From Faecalibacterium sp. I4-1-79 (GTDB taxonomy: Bacteria > Bacillota > Clostridia > Oscillospirales > Ruminococcaceae): a stretch of DNA of 64,000 nucleotides. The stretch is from positions 930,001-994,000 of the forward strand of contig NZ_CP094467.1 of NCBI RefSeq assembly GCF_023347235.1, read 5' to 3'. Of this stretch, positions 18,074 to 26,498 are shown in pieces. The notes below the pieces were generated by a model. It saw only the letters and a program-made list of their open reading frames with translations, was not told the DNA's origin and searched no databases. Numbering within the stretch: position 1 is the first letter of the stretch; each line of letters starts with the position of its first letter. The translations under genes were made by a program, and so were the position numbers.

Positions 18074-18511
18074 TTAGCGGTCATACTCTGCCGGAGGCTT
18101 GGTGCGGGGCTTTTCTGCGGGAGGTTCATCAGGCACCGGCAGCACCAGCAGACGGTTGCCCAGTTTCAGAAAGGCTTCCGGCTGATGGAAAAGCTGCTCG
18201 TACTTCTGCGCCATTTCCGGGGAGAGCGATACAAAATCTTCCTCGCCCAGACCTACCACCAGAAAGGTTCCGGCAATGACATCGTACATCAGCCCGTCCT
18301 CGTCCCACAGGGCACGGTTCAGCGGCAGACCCATAAGCTTGCCGTCATCGTTATAGACGATGGCAACCGGATCTTCAAAAGGGTAGCTTGCGCCGATGGA
18401 GCCGCCCACCGCCTGCTGCAAGGCTTTCAGGTCGTTATCGATCTCGACCTGCTGCGGATACTGCCCCGGTGCAATTTTCAGCACCGACAGAGTGTTCTCG
18501 TTCTGTTCCAT
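18074..18511 (-). CDS. DUF3846 family ICE protein
   Basis: The 145-aa protein has the DUF3846 layout: VLKIAPGQYPQQVEIDNDL, ALQQAVGGSIGASYPFEDP, AIVYNDDGKLMGLPLNRAL and IAGTFLVVGLGEEDFVSL. Such proteins are frequent in ICEs and phages; no function is known. The start at 18511 follows AGGAGG and overlaps the DUF3789 gene by about 75 bases in another frame. The C-terminal tail is proline-rich. Confidence 0.8.
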   Translation of the reverse strand: MEQNENTLSVLKIAPGQYPQQVEIDNDLKALQQAVGGSIGASYPFEDPVAIVYNDDGKLMGLPLNRALWDEDGLMYDVIAGTFLVVGLGEEDFVSLSPEMAQKYEQLFHQPEAFLKLGNRLLVLPVPDEPPAEKPRTKPPAEYDR

Positions 18512-18635
18512 TATCTTCCTCCTCAAATTTGATAGTGATTTCCTGCCCAGCACGGGCGGCGTTCAACAGAGCTGCCACAAAGAAGCCGGAAAAGGCACCA
18601 GCTTCAAAAATGATAAACGAATAAATATAATTCAT
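18435..18635 (-). CDS. DUF3789-like single-pass membrane peptide
   Basis: The 66-aa product has one membrane helix near the start (SFIIFEAGAFSGFFVAALLN), a cytoplasmic charged tail and no other motif. This is the layout of DUF3789 peptides of ICEs. GGAGG stands before the ATG. The 3' end overlaps the DUF3846 start, suggesting coupling. Confidence 0.6.
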   Translation of the reverse strand: MNYIYSFIIFEAGAFSGFFVAALLNAARAGQEITIKFEEEDNGTEREHSVGAENCTGAVSAAGRDR

Positions 18636-18676
18636 AGCAAACCTCCTACATTGACTGAACTGTGAGAAGAATCCTC

Positions 18677-18916
18677 TCAGGGAGGACGAGGAGCGCTAGA
18701 TGCGGTGACGGTATGCTTAGTGGAAACATTGGCATGAGTATGCGGTGCGGCATCGGTAGAAAAATAGTCGTACAGAGCATCCCGCAGAGAATGGAAGCAA
18801 CGAGCATGGTAGTCGTGCAGACGGAGAACCAGAATCTTCAAAACATCAACGGCGGAACAGTAAAAGTCCTCCGTGACTTCTGCGAAACTCTCATAGCGGG
18901 TCATTTCGGTATCCAT
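18677..18916 (-). CDS. Small ICE protein of unknown function
   Basis: The 79-aa product reads MDTEMTRYESFAEVTEDFYC, then DVLKILVLRLHDYHARCFHS and a disordered C-terminus. I do not recognise the family. It sits between the 156-aa protein and the DUF3789 peptide on the same strand, with GAGGTG ahead of the start. The tight spacing and operon position make it likely to be real. Confidence 0.5.
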   Translation of the reverse strand: MDTEMTRYESFAEVTEDFYCSAVDVLKILVLRLHDYHARCFHSLRDALYDYFSTDAAPHTHANVSTKHTVTASSAPRPP

Positions 18917-18926
18917 GCTGCACCTC

Positions 18927-19397
18927 TCAGTCAATGCAGATGCAGACCATCTTCTCGCGGCCAGCCATCAGAGGGACGCTGTTCTCGGCCAGATAGCACT
19001 GAATCAGATACAGGTCACTGGTGGTAAGGGCAACAAAGCTGCCATTGGTATCGTAGCGAACAAAGACAACGGCACCGGACAGATACCGCTTGCCAGCCAG
19101 TGTGATGACCTGACGAGGGTCGTAACAGAGAGCCAGCGGCACATCTTCACTGATGCTGTAGCAGGAATCTGCTTCATCGAAGCAAGGCAGGTAACTGCGA
19201 ACGTTCGCCAGCGGAGTGATAGTCAGTTCGATCTCCGGGGCAATCACGGCGGCGTAAACTTCATCATCGCCGAGCTGCCGCTCCAGCACATCGCTCATCT
19301 TGTTGAAGAAGTCGGTCACAGCATTGTCCATGTGGTTGATCTTCTGGTTCATGGCTTCGATGGTCTTTGCGGTCTTGAGATCAATGGTAGTGTTCAT
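18927..19397 (-). CDS. ICE protein of unknown function (156 aa)
   Basis: The soluble protein has a helical start (NTTIDLKTAKTIEAMNQKIN) and a beta-rich body with YLPCFDEADSCYSISEDVPL and YLSGAVVFVRYD. I do not recognise the domain. It follows ParB in the same orientation, 66 bases after its stop, and belongs to the replication/partition end of the outer element. Confidence 0.6.
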   Translation of the reverse strand: MNTTIDLKTAKTIEAMNQKINHMDNAVTDFFNKMSDVLERQLGDDEVYAAVIAPEIELTITPLANVRSYLPCFDEADSCYSISEDVPLALCYDPRQVITLAGKRYLSGAVVFVRYDTNGSFVALTTSDLYLIQCYLAENSVPLMAGREKMVCICID

Positions 19398-19463
19398 AGT
19401 GCTTTTTCTCCTAATTTTTGCAAAAAAGAAAGACCCGGTTGGGTCTTACATTCAAAATGTATG

Positions 19464-20396
19464 TTAGCGTTCATTCTGCCGCTGCTGTTTGCGTTGCCAC
19501 TGATCCAGCAGCTTGATGATAGTGTCCTCCATCTGTTTCGGGGTGAAGCTGCGCGGGAAATACTTCCGCAGGGTGTCGTTTTTGATGACCACTTTGTCCA
19601 GTTCGTCCTTTTTTTCTTCTCCCATGACAGCAAAGGCAACATCATACGAGAAGTGCCCTTCCTGTGCCAGCTTTTTGAGCCGTTGCGCTTGGGAAAGGGA
19701 TGGAGCATTCTGGGTGTCTTGCATCGCTTCTAAAAAATCCCGCTGTTGGCTTTCGTCCAGATAGGACAACTCCACAGCGGGATTAAAAGCAATTTTCTTT
19801 TCGTCTACCATATCCAGCAGTTCCGGGATGAGGTTGGTCAGGCGGATAAAACGCTGGACTTGCTTATAACTTTCGCCTGTTCCTTCAGCAACAATCTCTG
19901 TACTGCGTTTCCCGAAATAATCTGGGACAACTTGTCCCACATTTTTGGGTCGTCCAACAGTTCGCTCGATTGCTTCCAGCTTCATCTTGTAAGCGAAAGC
20001 CCTCTCGCTTGGCAAGATGGTTTCGCGTTGAAGATTGCTGTCCACCATGAGCAAAACGGCGGCATCATCATCCATCTGACGGACGATAACAGGCAGCGTA
20101 TCCAGCCCAGCAAGCTGTGCAGCGTGCTGACGGCGGTGCCCGGAGATGATCTCATAGCCACCCTCCGGGCGTGGGCGGGCGATCAGCGGAGACAGCACGC
20201 CGTACTGCTCCACGCTTTCCACCGTGCGCTGCATGGATTCATCGTCCAAGACCTTAAAGGGGTGGTTTTTGAAGGGAAACAGCTCCCCGATGGAAATCTG
20301 CTGCACCTGTTCCCGCTGCTGCTCCTGCCGGGATTCCTCGGTGGAGAAAATGTCATCTGCCCCTTTCAGCGACACGTTTAAGCTGTTTTTCGGCAT
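19464..20396 (-). CDS. parB: ParB-type partition protein (outer element)
   Basis: The 310-aa protein contains the ParB/Srx nuclease-like fold: FPFKNHPFKVLDDESMQRTV, GYEIISGHRRQHAAQLAGL and LMVDSNLQRETILPSERAF. A helix-turn-helix follows (EIVAEGTGESYKQVQRFIRL). It binds centromere-like sites and works with ParA to distribute the element. The start overlaps the end of parA. The codons for GQVVPD carry GGGACAACTTGTCCC, the same core palindrome repeated through the inserted element. Since parA is split, this ParB lacks its intact partner. Confidence 0.88.
   Translation of the reverse strand: MPKNSLNVSLKGADDIFSTEESRQEQQREQVQQISIGELFPFKNHPFKVLDDESMQRTVESVEQYGVLSPLIARPRPEGGYEIISGHRRQHAAQLAGLDTLPVIVRQMDDDAAVLLMVDSNLQRETILPSERAFAYKMKLEAIERTVGRPKNVGQVVPDYFGKRSTEIVAEGTGESYKQVQRFIRLTNLIPELLDMVDEKKIAFNPAVELSYLDESQQRDFLEAMQDTQNAPSLSQAQRLKKLAQEGHFSYDVAFAVMGEEKKDELDKVVIKNDTLRKYFPRSFTPKQMEDTIIKLLDQWQRKQQRQNER
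19924..19938. repeat. GGGACA-N3-TGTCCC core inside outer parB
   Basis: GGGACAACTTGTCCC is a perfect palindrome with the same core as the 14 dispersed copies in the inserted element, but with different flanking arms. It is the only copy I saw outside that element. It may be coincidence or a shared binding site. Confidence 0.6.
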
Positions 20397-21027
20397 TCGC
20401 CATCACCTCCTCGGTCAGAGATTTATAGGCTTCTGCAACCTTGCCCTTGGGGTCGTGCTGGAAAATGCTCTTACCCACGGCACTGATCTCCGCAGCACGG
20501 ACAGACCGGGGAATGGTCTGGTCAAACACTTTGATCTTGCTGCCGTAAGCGCCCCGAATCAAATTGTCGATCTGCTGTCCATAGTTGGTGCGGCTGTCGG
20601 TCATGGTCAGCAGGATGCCCTCAATTTTCAATTTCGGGTTGATCTGCCGCCGGACTTTCTGCACAGTCTGCAAAAGCTGTTCCAGACCTTTTGCAGACAG
20701 ATACTGCGCCTGCACCGGAATCAGGATGGTGTCTGCTGCTGCCAGTGCATTGACGGTCAGCATCCCAAGGGAAGGGGTACAATCCAGCAGAATGAAATCA
20801 TAGTCGTGCTTTGCACTGTCCAGCACCTGTTTCAGCATCTTTTCCCGGTTCATGCAGTTGACAAGGGAAACTTCCAGCCCTGCCAGTTCAATGTTTGCCG
20901 GAATCAGGTCAACGCCCTCTGCATGGTGCAGGATGCCTTCACCGGGCGGAATGCTCTGATCGTTCATGGCTTTTGCCATCAGGGTGGAAAGGGTGGTAGG
21001 CAGTTCATCGGGCTGCTGCCAGCCTAT
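20353..21027 (-). pseudogene. parA: ParA, 3' part (gene split by insertion)
   Basis: The frame from 21027 reads IGWQQPDELPTTLSTLMAKA and continues through DYDFILLDCTPSLGMLTVNA (Walker B region) to the end of a ParA ATPase. The Walker A front half is missing here and lies at 48403-48570. A start at 20979 would give a 208-aa protein without a nucleotide-binding P-loop. The two halves join at a shared ATA (Ile) codon when the 27.4-kb element is removed. Confidence 0.9.
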
Positions 21028-21053
21028 GATTAGCGCCTATTAGGAAAACACAC
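21025..21053. other. attL: left junction of the 27.4-kb element
   Basis: ParA codons stop at TAT (21025-21027) and element sequence begins GATTAGCGCCTATTAGG. The circular form would join TAATCA-TAT-GATTA, a 14-bp palindrome flanked by CCTAATAGG and CCTATTAGG arms. Confidence 0.8.
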
Positions 21054-21077
21054 TGTCAAAGGGGTTTGTAGCGGGGG

Positions 21078-22760
21078 TTAGCCCGCTACTGCGGTATCTT
21101 CCGTAGTGTTAATTTCAATGTACTCTGCAATCTTGTGGAGCTCGTCAGCAAATTTGAATTTCACGCTGATATTGCCGTTTTCATAGACCTTGATATAGTC
21201 CACAAGCTCAACCAAGATTTCCCGATTGAGGGCTTCAATGTTTTGATACTTCATAAAGGCTACCAGTGCGGGATGCTCATTGTCCACACCGTTTGCCAGT
21301 TCTGCGCGTTCAGCGTTCAGCCGGGTAAGCACCGTGGAAATATCAGAAGTCTGCCGTTCATAGTCAGCCTTCATATCCCGGTATTCCTGCTGGGTGATTT
21401 CACCGTCTTTCCAGTCCTGATAAAGAGATTGCTTGTAGCGTGTTATCTTTGTCAGTTCCCGCTCTTTTGCAGCTATCAGATCGTCCAGTCGGTAAGACTG
21501 GCTTTTTTTGATTGGAGCGGAATTGATCTGCGTGACGATTTCCGAGTAGGAAACAGCCAAATGTACCTGATGCTGTACAGCGAACAAAACAGCAGCCTCC
21601 AGCCGTTCATGCTTGATTGAGTGCATGGTGCAGGCTGTCCGGGAACGGTTCTTGTAGGTTGAGCAAGAATAATATACATTGTTGTTCTTGCCAACGCATC
21701 GGGTAATGGCCCGCCCGCAATCGGCACATTTCAGAAAGCCGCTGAATAAATGTACCTCACGGCCTTTCGGGGAAGTACGGGTATCACGCTGTAAGAGAGC
21801 CTGTACCTTGTCGAAAGTTTCATAGTCGATAATGGCCTCATGCGTTCCAGCCACTTCCACCCATTCCTCGCGTGGAACAGCTTCAATCTGGTGTACCTTG
21901 TAGCTTTTCACCCGGCTTCGGCCTTGGGCTAAATCCCCGGTGTAGGTCGGATTGGTAAGAATGGAGTGGATCATGCGGACTCCCCACATAGGATCGTCAT
22001 ACCCTCTTGTCGAAACAGGCAAGCCCTTTTGTACCTTGTAAGCCGAGGGGCTCGGTACGCCGTGTTCGTTCAGGTACAGCGCGATAGCACGTTTTGATGA
22101 CCCTTGAATAAGCATTGTGAAAATGAGTTTGACATTTTCAGCAGCATCGGGATCAACAATCAGCCTGTGCTTGTCCTTTGGGTGCTTTACATAGCCGTAA
22201 GGAGCAAATGCTCCGATATACTGGCCGTTGCGCCGTTTGTAATCAAATACCTGCCGGATCTTTTTGGAAGTCTGATAGCAGTAATTATCGTTCATCACGT
22301 TTGTAATGGGAACGATGATATTTGAAACGCTGTCGGGGTTCTTGTAGCTGTCCACATTCTCAGCAAGGCTGATAAAGCGAACACCCATTTGAACAAACAG
22401 ATTGTCGATCAAACTTCCGGCATCGCTATAATTTCGTGCGAAGCGGGACAGGTCTTTTACTATAACGCAGTTGATTTTACCACTCATGACATCCGACAAG
22501 AGCCGTTGAAAATCTTCACGGTTAGCGTCCGTCCCAGTATGTCCGTCATCTACATATTCCGTGATACTTTCAAACTCGTCAATGTTGCGTCGGTAAAAAT
22601 CGTTCAGTAGGTCACGCTGGTTCTTTACGCTGTTGCTATCGTCTTTTCCTTTTCTCAAATCTTCCTTTGAAAGCCGGATATAGATGCCCAGCCGCCAGCG
22701 GCGGATTGTGTAAGAGGGAGAGAAACTCTGCTGATACCCTCTGTTTTTTGCTCGTGCCAT
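21078..22760 (-). CDS. Large serine recombinase (integrase) of the 27.4-kb element
   Basis: The 560-aa protein has the resolvase domain with catalytic serine in YIRLSKEDL (about residue 31) and VKDLSRFARNYSDAG. A recombinase domain follows, with YGYVKHPKDKHRLIVDPDAA and a zinc ribbon (CADCGRAI..YSCSTY). The C-terminal coiled coil contains KERELTKITRYKQSLYQDW. It sits 50 bp from the left end of the element and reads toward it, as expected for the enzyme that inserted it into parA. The length is typical of TndX-type recombinases. Confidence 0.9.
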   Translation of the reverse strand: MARAKNRGYQQSFSPSYTIRRWRLGIYIRLSKEDLRKGKDDSNSVKNQRDLLNDFYRRNIDEFESITEYVDDGHTGTDANREDFQRLLSDVMSGKINCVIVKDLSRFARNYSDAGSLIDNLFVQMGVRFISLAENVDSYKNPDSVSNIIVPITNVMNDNYCYQTSKKIRQVFDYKRRNGQYIGAFAPYGYVKHPKDKHRLIVDPDAAENVKLIFTMLIQGSSKRAIALYLNEHGVPSPSAYKVQKGLPVSTRGYDDPMWGVRMIHSILTNPTYTGDLAQGRSRVKSYKVHQIEAVPREEWVEVAGTHEAIIDYETFDKVQALLQRDTRTSPKGREVHLFSGFLKCADCGRAITRCVGKNNNVYYSCSTYKNRSRTACTMHSIKHERLEAAVLFAVQHQVHLAVSYSEIVTQINSAPIKKSQSYRLDDLIAAKERELTKITRYKQSLYQDWKDGEITQQEYRDMKADYERQTSDISTVLTRLNAERAELANGVDNEHPALVAFMKYQNIEALNREILVELVDYIKVYENGNISVKFKFADELHKIAEYIEINTTEDTAVAG

Positions 22761-22831
22761 TGTTCCTCCTTCCCTATCACATTACACTTATATTATAACT
22801 CTGTCCGGGGAGGACAACAAGGATGCCTCCG

Positions 22832-22854
22832 CTTCGGGACACTTTGTCTCGAAG
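22832..22854. repeat. Dispersed palindrome, copy 1
   Basis: CTTCGGGACA-CTT-TGTCTCGAAG between the recombinase start and the DUF6870 stop. Confidence 0.8.
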
Positions 22855-22878
22855 AAGCAAAATGAGCTGTAACCGAAG

Positions 22879-23145
22879 TTACAGCCCGCTTCTTTGCCGC
22901 AGCAGGAAATCCGTCAGCTTATCTTGGAGAGATGGCCCGCTTTCAGCAAATTCAATTTTCACGCCAACACCACCGATGCAAAAGCAGTATGGATTTTTGA
23001 CAGTCTGCAAAAATCGAGAGATGCGCTCCTTTCGGGAAAGCGCATTGTCAAAGGTCATACCGCTCACATCAGGCAGGGACTCGGCAGCCACCGCGCCAAT
23101 GTCAACGCTTCTCATTTGTTCAAGTTTCTGTGTAGTTAATTTCAC
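22879..23145 (-). CDS. DUF6870-like small ICE protein
   Basis: The 88-aa product reads KLTTQKLEQMRSVDIGAVA, SRKERISRFLQTVKNPYCF and VGVKIEFAESGPSLQDKL, matching DUF6870 proteins that travel with ICE recombinase genes. A GTG at 23145 follows AAGGAGG and gives the family's normal N-terminus; longer starts upstream read into non-coding sequence. Palindrome copies flank it on both sides. Confidence 0.7.
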   Translation of the reverse strand: MKLTTQKLEQMRSVDIGAVAAESLPDVSGMTFDNALSRKERISRFLQTVKNPYCFCIGGVGVKIEFAESGPSLQDKLTDFLLRQRSGL

Positions 23146-23614
23146 GGTAAACCTCCTTCGCAGATTGATAGAACGCCTCCCGCTGTTTGGTGGGGAAACG
23201 TAACAGGCCAGCACCACCGGGATGCTGGCCTGTTGCCTTACTCCACCTTGGGACACTTTGTCTCGAGGCTTATTATAGCTTTTGAATATTAGAGAGCGCC
23301 GCACATATTTACTTGGCCTGCCCAAAGACAATCGTTATTTTCTGTGCGGCGCTCTCCACGCAAGTGAAGTGACAAGCCCGGAGGAACAGGCAGCCAGTCT
23401 GTTCATTTCCAGATCGTGGCCTTGGGATGGCCGGGCCCATTTACGATGTTGGTGTTGTTCGCTCAATCTCTTTTTGGAAATGTCACCGCGCACCCACCGT
23501 CTGGCTCCCCGAACTTACTCAGGGTTGTCGTTATTCCCTTGCGTTAGGAAGAAAACCTCCTCTCATAAACCGAGACATTTTTTCATCAATTCCAAGTGGG
23601 TTAAGAAGAAAAAA
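23146..23614 (-). other. 470-bp gene-free region with strong inverted repeats
   Basis: I see no credible gene between the DUF6870 gene and the sigma-like gene. The region holds a 14-bp perfect inverted repeat (GAGAGCGCCGCACA at 23291 and TGTGCGGCGCTCTC at about 23343, 38-nt loop). It also holds a hairpin CAGGCCAGCA/TGCTGGCCTG near 23207-23236 and palindrome copy 2. GC-rich, structured and gene-free sequence downstream of a regulator suggests a structured RNA or a DNA processing site. No known class is recognised. Confidence 0.45.
23246..23268. repeat. Dispersed palindrome, copy 2
   Basis: Core GGGACA-CTT-TGTCTC with partly degenerate arms, about 100 bases upstream of the DUF6870 start. Confidence 0.7.
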
Positions 23615-24025
23615 TCAAAAAGTTTTTTTCATGCGTTCAAGGCCACGCTTGATCGACTGGCGAATAGACTCCTCATGTACGCCCTCGGCCTCGGCAATTT
23701 CCTTAATCGACTTGCCAAGAATGATATGTGCGTCAATTCTACGGCCTTGGATCTCCGGCAGAGAATTGAGAGCGTTCCACAGACGAAGAAAGGTTTCCAT
23801 TCGTTCAAGGAGCTCCTGCGGGGTCGGCTCATGCAGGCAAGCGGAATACTCAATCCCGTCATCGCAGTCCAGAGAATACTGCGCCTTGTGCCGGGAGAGC
23901 CGCCGCTGGTAGGCCATTTCATAACGGGCATCGGCCTTGAATACCTCGGCAACCTCGTCAGAAACTTCGATAAGCTGATCCTGCGTGTACCAATAATAAA
24001 GATCTTTCAGATTGATAGTAGTCAT
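23615..24025 (-). CDS. Sigma-70-like region 4 regulator
   Basis: The 136-aa protein has a helical N-terminus (TINLKDLYYWYTQDQLIEVS) and a C-terminal helix-turn-helix of the sigma region 4 type: AHIILGKSIKEIAEAEGVHE followed by ESIRQSIKRGLERM. ICE-borne proteins of this kind are thought to regulate excision or transfer genes. It lacks a clear region 2, so it may not be a complete sigma factor. The start at 24025 follows GGAGG. Palindrome copy 3 lies about 75 bases upstream. Confidence 0.7.
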   Translation of the reverse strand: MTTINLKDLYYWYTQDQLIEVSDEVAEVFKADARYEMAYQRRLSRHKAQYSLDCDDGIEYSACLHEPTPQELLERMETFLRLWNALNSLPEIQGRRIDAHIILGKSIKEIAEAEGVHEESIRQSIKRGLERMKKTF

Positions 24026-24100
24026 CGTAAAATCCTCCATTTCAGTTTGTTCGGGGTTGGTCGGAAACGAAATGGAGTAATGGCGGAGAACGGCACCGCA

Positions 24101-24123
24101 CCTCGGGACACTTTGTCTCGAAG
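24101..24123. repeat. Dispersed palindrome, copy 3
   Basis: CCTCGGGACA-CTT-TGTCTCGAAG upstream of the sigma-like gene. Confidence 0.8.
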
Positions 24124-24289
24124 TCTGGAAAGCAAAATGCGCCTGCGCGACACGAAGCCGCACAAGCGCACGAAAATATATTATCGGTTATGTACTGTTT
24201 AATTTCACATTCAAAGCCAGACTGCTCCGATGGGGGAGCTACGCTTTTTTTAACTGGTGCAGATCATGGATACTGCGAAATAAAAAGAA

Positions 24290-24450
24290 GGACACGGTAA
24301 ATCAACCTCCAATCGGCTACCGTGTCCCTGCAAGTCGTCATCGGTTTGTGCAAACGCAAAGAAACGGCGGCTCTGAAAATCAAAGCCGCCGTTTCAAATG
24401 GGCGTGTCAAATTGTCTGCGCTACGACGGCTTTTTTTCTTTTGCCGTCGT
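24290..24450 (-). terminator. Three consecutive hairpins after the immunity operon
   Basis: The stems are GGACACGGTA/TACCGTGTCC (24290-24327), GAAACGGCGGCT/AGCCGCCGTTTC (24361-24395) and ACGACGGC/GCCGTCGT (24423-24450). They follow the lipoprotein stop at 24462 on the minus strand. Together they probably terminate the immunity operon and insulate it from the ICE backbone. Confidence 0.6.
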
Positions 24451-24461
24451 CCGGCAGAGTA

Positions 24462-24923
24462 TTATTCAATATTTAATTCAATGTTTCCAGTGAAATTCTC
24501 ACATTCAATGCCAATATAATTTCCACCATCAGGAAGTGTAATTGTGTCATTATAAGTTCCGGTTGTTTCAATCAAAGTGACTGCTTCATCAGATCCAGAA
24601 ATCCAAAATACTTTTGCAGTACCTTCCGTAATCTCCAAGGTGCAATCAATGGACAGCTCCTTACCGGCTTCTCTCTTTATGGAAGTTCCTCCGAACAAAT
24701 ACTCTGTACCTGAAAAGTTCGCATAATCAGCCGTATAAGTTCCCGTATAATCATCAATCCCTTTTTCTTTTGTTCCTTCCAAAGATGACTTTCTTGTAAG
24801 CTCTATGGCTCCAGCCGACTGAACGATATTATTATAATGATCGAGAATTTCATCTTTTGAACAGCCAGAAAGCATAAAACTTCCCAAAAGGACAAATGCC
24901 AATGCTAAAACTATTTTCTTCAT
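24462..24923 (-). CDS. Lipoprotein of the immunity operon
   Basis: The 153-aa product has a lipoprotein signal: KKIVLALAFVLLGSFMLSGC, with the lipobox LSGC giving Cys20 as the lipid anchor. The mature part is a small beta-rich domain (GTAKVFWISGSDEAVTLIET, GNYIGIECENFTGNIEL). It is the last gene after two ABC permeases, the place where lantibiotic systems often carry an immunity lipoprotein. No sequence family is recognised, so peptide binding at the cell surface is inference. Confidence 0.7.
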   Translation of the reverse strand: MKKIVLALAFVLLGSFMLSGCSKDEILDHYNNIVQSAGAIELTRKSSLEGTKEKGIDDYTGTYTADYANFSGTEYLFGGTSIKREAGKELSIDCTLEITEGTAKVFWISGSDEAVTLIETTGTYNDTITLPDGGNYIGIECENFTGNIELNIE

Positions 24924-24930
24924 AAAATCA

Positions 24931-25710
24931 TCACCAGCCTTTCTTTGGAGCTACCTTTTTGGCCTTTTTCTTTGTTTGGGTTGCTTCTCGTTCTTTCATG
25001 CACAAAATCAAGATGGCAGAAATAACGACAGCAAGCGCAAGACTGCAAGAACAGGTTCCGATATTCCAGTTGACTGCGGTATCATAGCTACGGTAGCCTA
25101 CCATTCCAAGACTTGCGGTAATCGGATAAATGTTTGCTAATGTCATATTTCCTGCGGCAAACATCCCTCCATATCCATAGACAAAAGCAATGATTACACC
25201 GACTAAAAAGCTGCCTGCCCTTCGACAAGTAAGAGCGATAATCGGCAGAACCGCAAGATATAAAAAGAAATTAACCGCAGTAATCTGCAAGGCTGCTTTT
25301 AGAGCTAAGGAAATCTCAAAGCCGGGAAATCCCACAATCATTTCTGCTATGATTGTAAACAGACTGCATATCAGCCCGAAAATAATAGACAATACGCCGC
25401 ACACAATCAATTTTCCGGTCAACAGTTTCTTAAAAGAGATCGGCACAGTCAGAATATTTTTCAATGTGTCATCCGTCTGCTCACGAGAAATCATATATCC
25501 AGCAATTAGGCTGATACACATCGGAAAAATCATGGACATATTGTTTTTGATGACCTGTTCTGTAAGATAGGCAAAATCCCAAACGGAACCATCATTCGCC
25601 ATAGAGGTAAACAAGGTCAGCAGGACGGATAGGAGCATGAGTGCAACGCCCGCCCAAAGGATATGATACCTTTTCAATTTATAAAATTCTGTTTTTACAA
25701 TGCAAACCAT
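24931..25710 (-). CDS. ABC transporter permease, lantibiotic-immunity type (G subunit)
   Basis: The 259-aa protein has six predicted membrane helices and starts VCIVKTEFYKLKRYHILW, the typical opening of MutG/SpaG/CprC-like permeases. It pairs with the next permease and the ATPase to expel antimicrobial peptides from the membrane. Genes are tightly packed (3 bp from the upstream permease stop). The C-terminus is basic and ends KKAKKVAPKKGW. Confidence 0.8.
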   Translation of the reverse strand: MVCIVKTEFYKLKRYHILWAGVALMLLSVLLTLFTSMANDGSVWDFAYLTEQVIKNNMSMIFPMCISLIAGYMISREQTDDTLKNILTVPISFKKLLTGKLIVCGVLSIIFGLICSLFTIIAEMIVGFPGFEISLALKAALQITAVNFFLYLAVLPIIALTCRRAGSFLVGVIIAFVYGYGGMFAAGNMTLANIYPITASLGMVGYRSYDTAVNWNIGTCSCSLALAVVISAILILCMKEREATQTKKKAKKVAPKKGW

Positions 25711-25712
25711 GT

Positions 25713-26498
25713 TTATTCCCCCCTCTGCTTATATAATCTGTCAATCAGTAAGAACGAAACCAATGCCATGATCCCAAGAATGAATACAACTTGAAATGTT
25801 GAGGGAATTAGCCCTGTCATTTGCTCCAAGTCCATTTTTATTCCATGAGCCGCCATATCTCCCGCACTCCAAAATGTAGTCAGTGGCGTGGGCAGAAGCC
25901 ATAACATAGTTTTAGGCAGTGTGTCAAACAATGCCGTAGCACTCATGTTCAGAACGCTGTAAAAGACACACAACAAAATGGAAAAAACATAGGTCTTACT
26001 GAAAAAGACAACAAGGACAATCAACGGGAGTGTTCCTGCCGTAATGAAGATCCCCGTTTCAACCGCCAAAAACAGCTTATAACCAATTCCATAAACTTCT
26101 AATGTTCCAATTCCGCAAAGAATTGTTGCAATGGTAGAAGCCACGCAAAAAACAATTCCAAAGATAAAAAGGACAATAATCTTTGCAAGTACCATTTGCG
26201 TGCTGGTTACGGGAATTGTACGCAGATTTTTGAATGTATCGTTGTCGCGTTCCATAAAAAACAGAATAGCGGCAATCACTCCGATAATGCAGGGCAGTAA
26301 AAACTGGATACCATATCCCAACACCATGTTAAATAGTCCATCGAAAGCATCTGCCCGATCCGTATATCGCTCCATCATAGAGGGCGTTGTCATCAGATAA
26401 GTCAGCGGGATTGGAAACAGGAACGCAGCCAAAATAATCAGCGGAATAAATTTCTTCCGTTTCAATTTCAAAAATTCGCATTTGATTAGTTTAAGCAA
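25713..26498 (-). CDS. ABC transporter permease, lantibiotic-immunity type (E subunit)
   Basis: The 261-aa protein starts LKLIKCEFLKLKRKKFIPLI and has about six membrane helices, including VSFLLIDRLYKQRG at the end. This is the MutE/SpaE/CprB pattern. Its start overlaps the ATPase stop by eight bases, so ATPase and permease are translationally coupled. Base composition across 24.4-29.9 kb is visibly more AT-rich than the transfer module, which marks the operon as cargo. Confidence 0.8.
   Translation of the reverse strand: MLKLIKCEFLKLKRKKFIPLIILAAFLFPIPLTYLMTTPSMMERYTDRADAFDGLFNMVLGYGIQFLLPCIIGVIAAILFFMERDNDTFKNLRTIPVTSTQMVLAKIIVLFIFGIVFCVASTIATILCGIGTLEVYGIGYKLFLAVETGIFITAGTLPLIVLVVFFSKTYVFSILLCVFYSVLNMSATALFDTLPKTMLWLLPTPLTTFWSAGDMAAHGIKMDLEQMTGLIPSTFQVVFILGIMALVSFLLIDRLYKQRGE

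Noticed and set aside
23291..23356. 14-bp inverted repeat as the ends of a small transposon
   Set aside because: Only 38 bp lies between the arms, there is no transposase and no target duplication; a hairpin is more likely.
23282..24202. 306-aa plus-strand frame over the structured region and sigma-like gene
   Set aside because: No ribosome site, no family pattern, antisense to the helix-turn-helix gene.
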